In this document: positions 22,666-34,545 of the stretch, piece by piece
Numbering within the stretch: position 1 is the first letter of the stretch
How the letters are laid out: the number at the start of each line of letters is the position of its first letter
Assembly: GCA_965649825.1 (NCBI GenBank)
Contig: OZ287701.1
Coordinates: forward strand, 1 to 64,000
DNA from: Penicillus capitatus
Taxonomy: Eukaryota; Chlorophyta
Reading direction: 5' to 3'
DNA length: 64,000 nt
The notes under the pieces: generated by a model
The model's database searches: none
What the model saw: only the letters and a program-made list of their open reading frames with translations
What the model was told of the DNA's origin: nothing
Translations under genes and position numbers: made by a program

Positions 22666-25600
22666 TTACAAACCGTATTCATCATCATCTTCGTCTTCGG
22701 CGTCATCATCATCCACGTCGTCGTCATCAGCCTCATCGCGCGACATTTCAGATCGATCGTTCGTTTCGTTTTCGTCTTCATCGTCGTCATCTTCGACATC
22801 ATCGTCGTCGTCGTCGTCCACGTCGTCGTCGTCATTCAGCGCTTCGACGTCATCACTGGACGCCACGACGCCACTGTTTGACACTTCATCCTCCAATTCC
22901 AGTTTGGGACGTTTGCCAGTCAAACAATGAATGGTCTTGATGCCGTTCTTCTTACGGGTAGATTTACCTCGGCCTTTGGTCATATGTATATTGGCATAGA
23001 GAGTCCCATGACGCTCTGCTGCATCCACCGCCTCTCGAATCTTATCCACCTGATCCCGACAGAGAGCAGCACATCGATCATTGAGATCTTTCTTCTTCAG
23101 CAGAAAGAAGCTACTTGGAAGCTAAAGGGAATGGGTTGTTTCTGAACAGGCTGTCCTTTTTGCAAAACGGGAAACACGGAGCCTGCCAGTTTCCCTCCCG
23201 GACGAATCGGCTCGACGGAAACAATTTGCGATGCGTTTTGCAATGTGTGGGTCACAGATGTGACGTCCAGATGCGCATTGAGTTCACGTACGAAAGGTTT
23301 CTGGACGTACTTGTAAGAGAGCAAGGCATCACGCCCTGTCGGGGACCCTGAGTGATAGCACAATGCAGCATCCAGTCGAAAAATGTGTAGAAAAGCAGCT
23401 GCAAAGGATCGAGGCACCCAACAGAGAAATCCTTCGGCCGTCGTGACAATTTCGGGATCATAGGTATCACTCCAGGCCCCATAAAGAATTTGAGGAGCCC
23501 GATTATAGTTACTGTGTAGAACGTGAGCCACCAATGCATGCTCCAGCTGACCCATACACACCAAGACGTCATCAATGGACTCTGCCGCATCCAAATCCGC
23601 ATTCCATCTCGCCCTACAGAAACACAACCCACCATCCACATGCACAAGAACACAACAAAGCATTGGCCGCACTCGTCGAGATCTGGCTTGCTGTCCTTTG
23701 AGAGCGCTTGGTGAATGTGGAAGAGATGCGTTTTGATTTGAAAGAGCCAGTCAGATTCGTCCTGATGCCTCAGTTGCCTGTCCAACGAGGCAATTCGAGC
23801 CCATTTCCGTGCAAACAACGTGCTGCAGCACTCTGTCGGTGCACTGACGACAATATCCATTTGGTTGGCATCATCTTCTCCTTCCTTCCACACCGGGAGA
23901 TCATCATGGAGATTCTGCTCGTACTGACAGAGTGCTGCATGGAGCGGTCCTTCACGCGCTCCTCGAGGCTCAAGGCTTCGAATAAGACTCTGCAACTGCT
24001 GTCTGGATTTCAGTATCTTAAATTGTCCATTCAATTCCAAAAACAGGTGATCTGGACGCTCTGCATTTGGCCTTTCCGTATCCTTCTTGAAAGAAAAGCT
24101 CCAGTATCTGATGAAACAGAATCGAGAAATGCACCGAGGCGTGTTCTATCTCGTTCGTTTTACCTGTTGTGGCGCCGGTCTTTTCCCAGAGGCTCGAATC
24201 GGACATGATCTTGAGCAGAGGGCAGGGGAAGTTTGGTCGACAGCGGATCAGGAATGACGGTCTGTAGACTCTCTGTCATGAGATCTTTGACCTTAGCATC
24301 GAGATTCTCATGCGTCTCCATCCCTCCCACGTTTTCCAACTCCATGAGTCTGCGCTGCGCCTCTTCTGCTGCTTGCTCGCGTCTGGCTCTCTTCTCTGCC
24401 TGCGTCCACCAAAATGCCTTCCCAATGGATAAACGTCGTTGCCGGTTTCTCGCTTACCTTTGCCTCAATCTCCATTCTTTTTTGTTCGGCGATCTCGCGT
24501 TCCAGTCGGCCATCGAGACAGGCGCGTATCGTTGGGCATTCGAGTGCCATATTGCACAGCGTCTTCAGCACTTCGAGTTTCTCTTCGAGCGTCAACATAT
24601 CATAATCGCTGTTTGACAGCAGAGGAATCCAAGGCTCTCCCTGAATAAATCTATGTGTGGTCTCTGTCTCTCGCATCGGTGCCTCTCCTTGGATTTCGTC
24701 TCCGCCAAACGACGACGGCTCCATTCCTTCCATACAAGAGGATGAAGGCTGGCTTTGATTCTCAGCAGTAGGCAATACAGCCTAGAGACAGGCAGAACAC
24801 GCAAGATCAAGATAGGGTGCTGCAGGGAAGGGGCGGGTCTGCACATGGAGGGCGTATGTCGCCGGAGCCACGCGACAGAAAACAGCATCTCGCGAGAGGG
24901 CTCCGGCAACGGTCGCCTCAGGTGTCTTGCTTGTTCTCAGATCTCTAAGTCCTTGTTTCTGTATTCTTGTAGCAATTTCAGAAATGGTCAGTCCTTCGGG
25001 TCCCACTTCAGACAGCACCTGCCAAGCAGCCGCTTTGACGGTTCCCTGTGTCAGTCTCGACGGCATCTTGAGCCCGTATCCGGCTCTCGATTCTTCTGCT
25101 ATAGCATCTTCGGTTTCATCTGTCGATTTCTGATACTTGTCTCGTAGTCCTCTGGACCGTTTGGCACCGTAACCAGCAGCAATGGCAATTTGTCGGAGGA
25201 TCTCGGGCCAGGTGAAAGAATTGAGATGCGCTCTCCATGCATCGACATCGAAGCCCCACGAGATAGCCTCATCCAGAGTTCCGGCAATCCCGACAACGGC
25301 ACGATCCATGAAGTTTGATGTCCCTCCGCTTCCCTACATATCCATTCCACGATTTGCCAAGGAAGAGACGCGTCAGATTAGATCCACTTGAGTCAAAACT
25401 AAATGATGAGATTCTTCCATGTCTGCCTGGATCAGACGCAGCAGTACAATGTGAATGCTTGACAGCAGCGCCGATTTCTGTCCGATGTGAAGCGCCGCAA
25501 TAAATTCGTTGAGTGAGAAGGGTGGGAGCGCCATGATGTCGGCAAAGGACTGAACAAATCCCCAGATCATGACGATGTCACCTCCAATCGTATTTCCCAA

Positions 25601-26630
25601 CTGAGGAAAGGCAGATTCCAGTTCAGAAGACATCGATGGAAACAACGGTCGCTCGGGAGGATCGTCATCTGCCGGAACGTCTTTCATCAATTTCTCCATC
25701 TCCAAGTCCAGATCCTCCGGTGGGCCCTGAGCCAATTCCTTCTGCAGTTCTTTCTGAGCCACCTTCACTTGAGCAGCAAACGCCTTTTGCAGATCCTTTT
25801 CTCTGAGGCACAAAATCGAGGACGATGGGGATGACAGGCAGGCAGGCAGGGGATGCGGAAATGCCTCACCTTCGTTTCACTTCTTGGAGTTTTTTCCGCT
25901 CCTCCGATTTCCGCTCCCGTTCCAGATCCCGCTCTAACTTTTTCATGTCTCTCTCCAGCTGCAGCTTCTGTTTCTCTTCTTCCTTCAACTGAGCCTTGAG
26001 CTTCTTTTCGCGTTCCCTCTGCTGCCGTTCCATTTCTTTCTGCTGTTCCCGTTGTCGTCGCTCCTGTTCCTGCACCAATCCACATTCCCATTCCTTCTCC
26101 CTCCTCATAAACGACATCCACCTTATGCAGTTTCTTCTCTTTCTTTTTCATCTCCTTTTCCATTTCTTTGTCAAGTCGAGGATGTCTCTCCATGTGCAGC
26201 ATTGTCTGCTGATGCTGATCCGTTTCGTCAAAGTTGCCTTCGAATGGTTTCACGACAAAGGCTTTGCGTTTCTGTCCCGATGCCCATTGTTGTCTCTTGC
26301 GAATCTCCTATCATCCATCGCCTCTTTCGTCGAAACCGTCGGAAGATCAGTTCTCACCTGAATGCTGCCGTCCTCAGCTGCTTCGGCATTGTACTCACCG
26401 ATGACCATCATTTTCGATTTTCCATGACCTTCGGCCATAAGCTTCCTCCCAAAGGGCACCGGATCAAATTCGAAACCCAATGGCGGTCCGTCTTCGCGAA
26501 ATGCAACAGGTAGTGTCTGCTTCGCCGCCTCGAGCAAATCTTTTATTTCCTGAGATGTGACAGCAGTCTCCTCAACGACGAGGGGAAGAGCCTCGGAGGC
26601 CGGGGGGTGACTCGCCGACGGACCCTCCAT
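22666..26630 (-). CDS. RLT-like chromatin remodelling subunit (DDT, HARE-HTH and WHIM domains)
   Basis: A long multi-exon gene starting at ATG 26630 (MEGPSASHPPASEALPL). Domain order is: a linker, a Glu/Arg/Lys-rich coiled coil (about 26117-25866), a DDT domain (DIVMIWGFVQSFADIMAL, LNEFIAALHIG), an RLT signature (FTWPEILRQIAIAAGYG), a HARE-HTH domain (TVKAAAWQVLSEVGPEGLTI, YAL end), WHIM-type segments (ARKWARIASLDRQLRHQDES), a D-TOX-like segment (CMGQLEHALVAHVLHSNYN) and a C-terminal run very rich in aspartate (22850-22670). This order matches plant RINGLET proteins, which partner ISWI ATPases to space nucleosomes, minus their homeodomain. A 56-nt intron at about 23173-23118 links the D-TOX part to the acidic tail in frame. 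Not all of the roughly ten introns were fixed. The assignment to one gene rests on domain order and strand. Confidence 0.8.
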
Positions 26631-27269
26631 TACACGTCAAGCGCTCGCCAACGTGCCTAGACAAACGCATACATAATTCATAGAGACCGAACCGTTTGAG
26701 AGTTGATCGTCGGAATCGTAGCTCTGCGGTTTCTGCGTCGCTGCGCCGCCGCATCGAGAGAAACGAGAACAGACAGCCACTGCTGGCTAGAACAGAGAAT
26801 GCGAGTTTCCTCGAAGCAGCAGACAGACGTTGGCCTCGTCGACGGAGAGCCAAAACGTCGAGGACATCCCAAGACACAGCGTCGATGCGAGAATCCCAAT
26901 CCCTTGTCTACACTCACCGTGTTGACGTGCCAGTTGTGGTTATTTGTGTCGCGTCTTCGAATGTCCTTTCGTTTTTCTGCGCGTTTTGGTTCTGTTGGTT
27001 GTCGCGTTTGTTCTTTGACCAATTTCAACGACGGAGCGCGAAGCAAAGATGAGATTGCTGGTTGAAAATGGGATCCATCCATCGGCGGTGCTAGCGTGAT
27101 GTTTCACCGACACCGTCATCGCGCCGTCTGTCCGCAGTCCCTGACAGCGAATTACTGAAGGCAATTCATTTTTCAGCGTCTTTGAAATTATCCGCCACGT
27201 CCACTGCCCAATTGACTCGGACAAGGACGACGACGAGGAGCAGCAGCAACAGCAGCCGTTGTCGTAACG
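26631..27269. promoter_or_regulatory. Divergent intergenic region, RLT-like gene and small membrane protein
   Basis: This 639-bp spacer separates two divergent starts. It contains a short trinucleotide-rich patch at 27225-27260 (GAC/GAG/CAG units) just before the plus-strand ATG, probably in its 5' leader. I recognise no core promoter motif. Confidence 0.45.
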
Positions 27270-27524
27270 ATGTCGCAGGCGCCAGCACACATTGTCGTGC
27301 CTTCCGTTGTGGCGGGTCTGGCACTGGCCGGTGTTTTTTGGTATGCTCAGAAAAAGAACATCCTGTTCGGGCACAATGTACCGCACACCATGAGTGAAGA
27401 ATGGAAACTGCAGACGGAAGCGATGAATGCCTGCAAGGAACGCGAGTCGAGTGATGTTCCTGTGGCTTTGAACCCTTTTTATCACAACTATCCAGCGAGT
27501 TTCAAGAACTCCAAAAATCTCTGA
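27270..27524 (+). CDS. Small single-pass membrane protein, 84 residues
   Basis: An intronless ORF with ATG at 27270. Residues 9-26 form one hydrophobic helix (IVVPSVVAGLALAGVFWYA) followed by a Lys-Lys-Asn stop-transfer. The remainder is soluble and polar, with HTMSEEWKLQTEAMNACKE and NPFYHNYPASF. The size and layout recall small nuclear-encoded accessory subunits or assembly factors of mitochondrial inner-membrane complexes, but I cannot name a family. It converges on the acyltransferase gene, whose stop is 57 bp away on the other strand. Confidence 0.65.
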   Translation: MSQAPAHIVVPSVVAGLALAGVFWYAQKKNILFGHNVPHTMSEEWKLQTEAMNACKERESSDVPVALNPFYHNYPASFKNSKNL

Positions 27525-27581
27525 AGTGTGTCAACTCTTGACGATTGGTGTTTTCCGAGAAAGCCTTTTTTGTGAAAGAAT

Positions 27582-30500
27582 TCAAAAGAACGTGTCTCGA
27601 CTGGTCATGTGAAACAAACGCAATCTCGACGGGTATTCAGCAATGCCCCCATCGCGAAATTCACGACGCACGTGCAAGGGCATCTCGGGTGGTGATGATG
27701 ATGTCGGGGAGACGGTTGGGGAGTTTGTGTCTGCACTGTCGCCCAGACTGGATAAAGAAACGAGTGTTCCATTAGCTCCCGCTCTCCAGATCCTGGTGTC
27801 TCCGCTCAGAGATGGGCGAGGTGGACGTGATCCACTTGATCCCTGAACGGACTGTGCAGAAAGCCTGCACAGAATAACGTATGAGACAATTGGAGGGCAT
27901 GGATGGGTGAGGTGGTCACATCGGATATGGGGAGAATGGAAAATCCCTTGGATGTGGTCGGGGATGTTTGAGGTATGTGACAAATCTCTGAACAATAGTC
28001 AGACAGGGAACAGGTGCACGGCAGAGATTCTGAGAAGCAGATGATTCCCATGCCCTTTTTAAGCACGTCATGAAATGCTCAGTGAGCTCCTTCTCTTTGT
28101 ATTCTGGCTTCCTCTCATAGAGAACAATGAGTTCGTCAAACAATTGTGTGTACGTCGAAAGCAATGGCCCAAACAACAAAGAATAGAAATCGAGACCTAC
28201 CCTCTGATCTCCTACACGACACCATTCGCCATCTCAGACACTCTTTCACGGGCAGTTGGTGTATTACCAGAAAAAGCAATAAAATTGCTGTTGCAACCGT
28301 TGGCACTTGGCTGAGAGGGAGTGGTTGGCGAATGGTCACGCGAGGATGGGAAGGTGAGGGGAGATGGTGGAGGACTCTGCTGTGGTTTCGCCGAGAGCAC
28401 GTGATGTCTCTGCACACGTCGTGTCTGGAATGACAGATCTTTGTATTTCTTCAAATCGCTTTCGAATTGCATGCTTTGACGCCCAGGGACATCCAAGTCT
28501 TCCATCACGCCACGAATCAACCTATAACCGTAGAGGTGAGAGATGACTGCTCCACATAAGACACGCTTAGAGACTTGTCTACAAGTCGATCGAAACTCCG
28601 GCGCTGAGACCCCAGCGTTCCGGATGCGATGGAGCTGCTACGTGAAGAGAGGCCGTTTTGAGTGACGATTGCCGGAGGAATGCACGGCACGAGAACTCCC
28701 TCATGCAGGAGATCATCTAGGCATTGCTGCATATCAGCCAGTGTTCGATAACCATCCTCTCCCAGGCAGTCATCCAATTCAGGAGCCAGAATCTCGCGTA
28801 GCCACATCGCCGCAGCAAGAATGGAGGACCGTTCAGCGTAGGGCACCGGGAGAAAATCCGACTGCCGTGGGGCGCAGTTCGGTGATATACCGATGCGTCC
28901 ATCTGAAGAAGAACCCGTCCCGCCGAAGCCGTGTAAACAGGCCACCAGAGAAGTGGCAATGAGACACATGGGTGCCAGTTTTCCCAACAGATGATTGCTT
29001 CGGATATAGAACACGACACTGGAGGACATGTATGGCAGTACAGAGAAGCCTCCCTGCAATCCATGACCAAGACATGATTGATGTGACTGGCGCCGCCAAT
29101 CGAAACAGACCTTGTCCAAGGGACTGGGAAGATCTGTAAAATGGATCCAGTTGTCAAACCGCGCCACAAATCCATGAATGCGATGCATCGTCGCCTTTCG
29201 ATTTTCTGTTTCAAAGCGCATAAACTGAGCATCTCGATTTTCCAGAAGATTCTGTAACTGTGCCACAGATCGGATCGCCTCCTCCATACGAATGCGCCTC
29301 CTGTCCACGCATCAGCACGATTCATATCTATCGTGTTCTCCACGCACCCTTTGTCGAAATGAAGGAAGCATTGGATGAAGATCGTGCAGTAGAGGATTGA
29401 GGAGGCCGGGATGATGCGAATGCGTTGGAGATGCATATGAATTGCATTTCCAAGTGTGTTCACGGCACGATAGCGTTCATCGCTCTTGGGTGGAAAAGCA
29501 GCTGCCAGCATATCATTCCTTCTCACGCCATTCATTTGTGATATCATTCGCGGCGGTGCCATCGATCCTCTTCTCCTTCCCCCTCCTTTCATGCCACGTG
29601 ATAAGGACTGAAAAAGAGTGAGAGATTTGATGCAGAGTGTGAGACAATGGGAAACGTACTCGAAAGAGCATCTTTAGATGCAGAGGTTTGCCAAAAGCTA
29701 TGTTGGCACAGCCGCAACTTCCGCCGATCCCTTCACGAACACAGCTGTTGTCTCAGTAGCGGCGATCTGCCACCATACCAATGCCTCTGAGCCCCCTTCC
29801 ACAGCAACGAGCAATGAGTTTATACACAGCCTGCCAAACAGAGCGTTTCCTTGCAGCAGAATGACAGGCATACAACGCACCGAAACAAACCCCCAGAGCG
29901 TTTCCTTTTGCTTCCGCTCACCCATGAGCTCCCGGATCAACATGCTTTCTTCGAGTGGGTGATCATAACTGATATGAACAGGAACGAGTGCCACATTACC
30001 AGACTGGCACAACAGAAAGCTCGCGTGAGATATGCAGATCGAAGCATCTGGTCAATGTCCAGCAGAGACCTTTGGAAGATCTGCGTCAATGAAGGCATCG
30101 ACGATGTTTGCCAAGATCCCCAATCGTGGTTTCAGAACAGATCCATCACGTGAACGTCCTCCTTCTATAAAGAACTCGATGTGCTTTCCGTGCCACATCA
30201 ACGCCTCAATGTAACCTGATCCATCAGTTTCGCTGCACACAGCCTAAAAAGACACAAGCCCACCTGCCAATGTCTTCTTGTAGAGCTCTCGATCGGCTCC
30301 AAACTTATTAGTACGTCGAATAAAGAACGCTCCAGATCCACGCATCAAGAATGATATCAAGGGTAATTGCAGATTGTCTCCAGCTACAATGTGTGGCGGC
30401 TCCAATCCGTATGCGAAGCTGGTGTACCCCATCAGCACACTATCTAGATGGCTTTTGTGCGTTGGCGCATAGATGATGGTATGCGTTTTCTGTAGCGCAC

Positions 30501-31170
30501 GAACTTCCTGAACGGATTCTTCGTCGATGTAGACATCGTTTCCATAGAGCCATCCAAGAATCTTTGTCACCAAGAATGCCATGATTCGAATGACCCATAT
30601 CTTCTGATCTGATGCCATATGGTAGGCAGATTTCTCGACATGCTTCTTTGAGGCTTCTGTCAATGAGTTCGTTGCAGTATCTTGATTAAGGGCGCTTCCA
30701 GTGGTTGCGTTACAGGAGCGCTCGACAGCTGATACGGTCGTCTTTGCGAGTGTCCGTCTGCAGTACTTAAGCTCATACTGCGTGGCGCAGGGCGTGTAGT
30801 ACGAGAACCACATCGTTGGCCACCGTCGTCGCAGCAGCATATGAAAACGACTTGTTCTCATAGACAAAGCATCTGGAGAGGAGACAAGAATCGTACTCGA
30901 CGGTGCATTGCTTCGATTGGCGTGACACCAGCCGATAGGCGAGTGGCGAAAGAGACGCAATCTCGGAGGCGCTCCAGCGGCAACACTCGCCACATCAGCC
31001 CACGCCTTGTTACACTCTTCCATTTGTCGAAGTACGCTTACATCATGACCCAATAATGATTTCCCTCTTAACCACCCAGCGAACATTTGACACAACAATC
31101 GTAACATCCGAACAGAGAACCGAGAGGGAAAATTGTGTCCTAAACAATAACCTGTCTGCGTCTTAGCCAC
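27582..31170 (-). CDS. Glycerol-3-phosphate / dihydroxyacetone-phosphate acyltransferase (PlsB/GNPAT type)
   Basis: A multi-exon gene from ATG 31170. The enzyme adds an acyl chain to the sn-1 position of glycerol-3-phosphate or DHAP, starting glycerolipid or ether-lipid synthesis. The four acyltransferase blocks are present in order: block I APTHKSHLDSVLMGY (the HxxxxD catalytic pair), block II GSGAFFIRR, block III FFIEGGRSRDG, and block IV LVPVHISYDHPLEE followed by ELMGERKQKE. Blocks I-II lie in the first exon (30244-31170), III in about 30240-30052 and IV in about 30012-29698. Downstream minus-strand exons (29592-28517 and on to 27582) lack other family features and fit the long C-terminal region of this family (YTQLFDELIVLYERKPEYK), ending in a Ser/Pro-rich tail. 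GPAT versus GNPAT cannot be separated by eye; no C-terminal peroxisomal targeting tripeptide was found. The C-terminal exons are less certain than the catalytic ones. Confidence 0.85.
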
Positions 31171-31335
31171 CTAGCATACCCACTTTCATAAAAAGAAACA
31201 TGCCGCGAGACTGTGAAATCCGTTCTCTTTTTCACGAATCAATACAGAGGACTCATTCCTTTACTCGAAGTCCCAGTTGGGCATATTTGTCAAAACAGTC
31301 ATCTACCTTCGTGTGCTTACGTCACATCTTCTCCC

Positions 31336-32064
31336 TCAAACAACGCTGATTTCGTGAGAGATACGACGACAGAATCGCACAAAGATCTGCAAGCCTTTGC
31401 GTTTGAACAGCGGCTCCAATCCACACCTTGACAAGCGATTGCAGTAGAGCAAACGTAAAGACTTGAGGGATTCCAAATTCTCCAGTGCTCGGAATCCATG
31501 ATCGGTCACTTGGTTGGCACCGTAGAGCCAGAGTTCTTCCAGTGAAGAATTCTTGGCCAAGGCCATAATGCCATTGTCTGTCAACAAGCGACTGTGATAC
31601 ATTCTAAAAGATTTCAATGGCATTTTTGCCAACTCCCTCACTCCATCGTCCGAAATCGTATCTCCCCAAAACAGCTCAAGCGATGTGAGTTTTGGCATCT
31701 GAGATGCCAACTGTCGACAGCATTCATCATCGAACCACACCACCGGCACATCGAGACGCTGCACGCTGCCGAATGTTGTTTTCATTTTCGACAGGAACGT
31801 TGAGAACTCTTCTCTTTCCAGGTCTTTGGGTTTCAAACGGGTTATCGCTTTGGCTGAAGACCGCGCCCAATGCCTGTTCAGGCAGCGCAACGTACAAAGC
31901 GTCCCGGTGTCATTATCATCTCGCAAGCACGAAGCGACCCGTTCGACAACATCTTCCGGCAGATGCGACCATGCAGCAGTCGTCTAGAACAATTCACATC
32001 ACTTGAGGCAAACTCGCGTTGACCCAGCACTTACGCTTCGGGTGGCGCAGGCCAAGGTTGCCAT
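31336..32064 (-). CDS. F-box / leucine-rich repeat protein
   Basis: Two exons (32064-32035 and 31983-31336) joined by a 51-nt intron give 225 residues in frame. An F-box lies near the N-terminus (SHLPEDVVERVASCL, LRCLNRHWARSSAKAI). It is followed by short leucine-rich repeats of the cysteine-containing type: LTSLELFWGDTISDDGVREL, LKSFRMYHSRLLTDNGIMAL, LEELWLYGANQVTDHGFRAL and LKSLRLLYCNRLSRCGLEPL. Such proteins are substrate receptors of SCF ubiquitin ligases; the F-box binds Skp1 and the repeats bind the target. The gene lies in a run of three ubiquitin-pathway genes on the same strand, with the FBXO7-like and RMND5 genes upstream. The substrate is unknown. Confidence 0.85.
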
Positions 32065-32574
32065 CGACAAAAGAATAGGAAAACTAGGAACGAACGGGGC
32101 TGCGGCTATTTTCAAAGAATACCGTGCTTCGAATCGATAACCAGACTCGATCCGAGGGTCAAACAAAATAACGATCCTTCGATGTGCTTCGCTGATGAGA
32201 CAGGAGACGCCAGAAGAATGTATGGTGGTATATTGACCATTAACCGTCAAGATCTCTCGACCACGCATCTCTCCGCGGTTCGGCAAGAATTCAAGCGAGT
32301 CGTGGACGGGTCGCGTATCCAGTCGTACCGCAGCATGGAAACGTTGCTGTTACATGGTGATCTTTCAATGCCTCGATGTTTATTTCGCCCTTGCGGAGCT
32401 TCCCGAAACGAACAAATGAATCGGGACAGACTCGAGGTTTCGATACGACTGAACAAAGATGGGAGACAGCAGCTCGACCATAGATGTGCCTTCTGAGACA
32501 ATCTCGTGATACTTGTCCTTATATAGAATCCCTGCGGATGGTGTCATTCAAAAACAGAGAGATGACAGCTTTGC

Positions 32575-34217
32575 TCACCAAAACCCCCAGAGATCTCTTC
32601 TCGGGTCATTCGGTCTTGGATGTGCCTTCGGAAACAACTGATTAGGATATCCGAAATGGGAGGGCGGAAGTGGAAGACGATCGACATCGCCGCCGACGAG
32701 ACCGGGAAACGCAGGAGGAGGAAAGACAAGAAAGTCAGGAACGCGACGAGGTCTGCAAGGCATCACACAAAGGAAACATGCATCGACGGAGCGGAGAAGA
32801 GTGACAGACCTGTCGACAAAGAACGGCCGTTCGAAGACATTCTCTTTCTTTCGTTTTTCCCACTCCATTCGAAAGATCTTCTTCGCGTCCTTTCTTTCAA
32901 GACTCGTGCCCTCCAGCGAATCTGCAGAGGCATTGAGAGGTGAAGGTGTGGAAGAAGATAGAGAAGTAACCTCCGAAGGTCGTTGCGTAGAGATATGTCC
33001 ATAAGGCATCGCACGAAGCAAGTCGGTTGAGGTGATGGCACGTCATGCTAACGGAAAGAATGCTCTGGACGTCGAGTTTCATAAAGAGCTGCCAGATCAA
33101 TTCATCCGGAAGTGCCATGAGTGTCACCCTCAATGAACGGCCGAGAAGATCTGCCGCTTTGAGCATTGCAGGCGAGCATGCATTCAGTTTTAGCTCCGTG
33201 ATCAGTTTCTCTTCACTCTTTACGCAGAACCCTGGAACGAGCAGAGAAGACAACTCGTATCACTCTTTCCACTCGTGCTTCGTTTCACCTTGTTGCGATG
33301 ATGTATGGAACCAAGATGAAATGGCGATGTTTGTTGATCCGACAAAGTGTGTCGACAGTTGTCCTTCGTGTCCTTCCATTTGCACAAAAGTGCAGATCAC
33401 GATGGTCGCCCCCATGGACATGCACACAAATCTCACAACGGTCGTCGATGGATCCTCTGCCCATAATTGCTCTTGCAAACCTTTCAGGTTCATTAGTGAA
33501 GGGGGTACCTGCGCTGCGGGATGTGTCGGGAAGGAACGACGCTTCCCGGATGCAGTAGGCCAACTGATCTGTGTCCTGCGCCGAAGTAACCTCCTCTTCC
33601 TGACATCGAACATGCATCTCTTATGAATGTCCATCGTGGCAAGAGAGACGAGACCCGCAGGATCGGTTCCAGTCCAGACTCGACAGAGGCAACATGCAAC
33701 AGACGCGCTACGCCCGTAGATGCCGATCTTCGTCGATTTCTCTTTTCCGGTCTCGAAACAGCGACTTCCACCGTCTGCGTCTGAACATCGAGCATGGTGG
33801 GAAGGGGTTGCTGAGAAGCCCACCTGATTTTGAACGACAGGCGCCACAGGTGCTGCTGCGTCTGTCTCTTTTCTGGATTTCTTCGATGCCACTTTTACCA
33901 GTGCATGTCCCTCAGGTGGCAGTATCCATAAGATATCGCCGCTGCAGATGCCGCTGTCCGTCATACTTGTTTCGTCCGACCCAATCGCCTCCTATAAGAG
34001 AAACGGAAAAATGCTGTCCGTTCAGGAAAGGCCGTCAAACGCGTTTGTTCAGAGAGAGCACAATATCATTCGGGACCAGAACTGCGTCCCATTGAAACTC
34101 CTTGAGGGCTTCCTCTTTCACTTGTCGCACCGTCGTATCGGGTTGCACAGTGAGTCGACAACGACTCGGACCCGGACGCGTCTCGACTTCGAAAGTCGAC
34201 TTTACTGTCAAACGCAT
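32575..34217 (-). CDS. FBXO7-like protein (Ubl, FP, F-box and proline-rich C-terminus)
   Basis: A multi-exon gene from ATG 34217. Exon 1 encodes a ubiquitin-like fold (MRLTVKSTFEVETRPG ... VKEEALKEFQWDAVLVPND). A central exon (about 33520-33262) has QVPPSLMNLKGLQEQLWAED and VRFVCMSMGATIVICTFVQM, where FBXO7 has its FP dimerisation domain. Next comes an F-box (MALPDELIWQLFMKLDVQSI) preceded by KAADLLGRSLRVTL. The C-terminus reads MEWEKRKKENVFERPFF and then RVPDFLVFPPPAFPGLVGGD, which matches the animal FBXO7/PI31 proline-rich region (the PxxFPS...PPGIIGGE block). The architecture is that of FBXO7, an SCF subunit that also acts on proteasomes and mitophagy in animals. The F-box exon joins the next through a 48-nt intron. 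The middle of the gene (33620-34030) has unresolved introns. Confidence 0.8.
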
Positions 34218-34545
34218 CGGCGGTTCACGTAACGGAGACAAACACCGAATGAAGAAATGAAAAATGGATTCCGCCCCAATGCACTGCCACCGTCTTGTAC
34301 TCTATGCAAAGCACCCGTTCTTCTGGGTGCTCCACATTTGACCTGCCAACTCTGTTAAGTGAATGCACAAGGTCCCCCGTTTTCGGGGTCCCTTGCGAAT
34401 CATGGACCCTTTGTTCGACGATACGCCCATGGCCGGTTACTGTTGTTGTTTCAGAAAGATGTCATACCTCAACATGGATGTTACCAACAACAATACGATC
34501 AAACGAATCCAGCATACATGAGCGACAGAGGTAGCAATGTCATCT

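Noticed and set aside
22482-22940. Plus-strand Arg/His-rich and Ser-rich ORFs
   Set aside because: They are antisense readings of the GAC/GAT repeat that encodes the Asp-rich tail of the minus-strand RLT-like gene.
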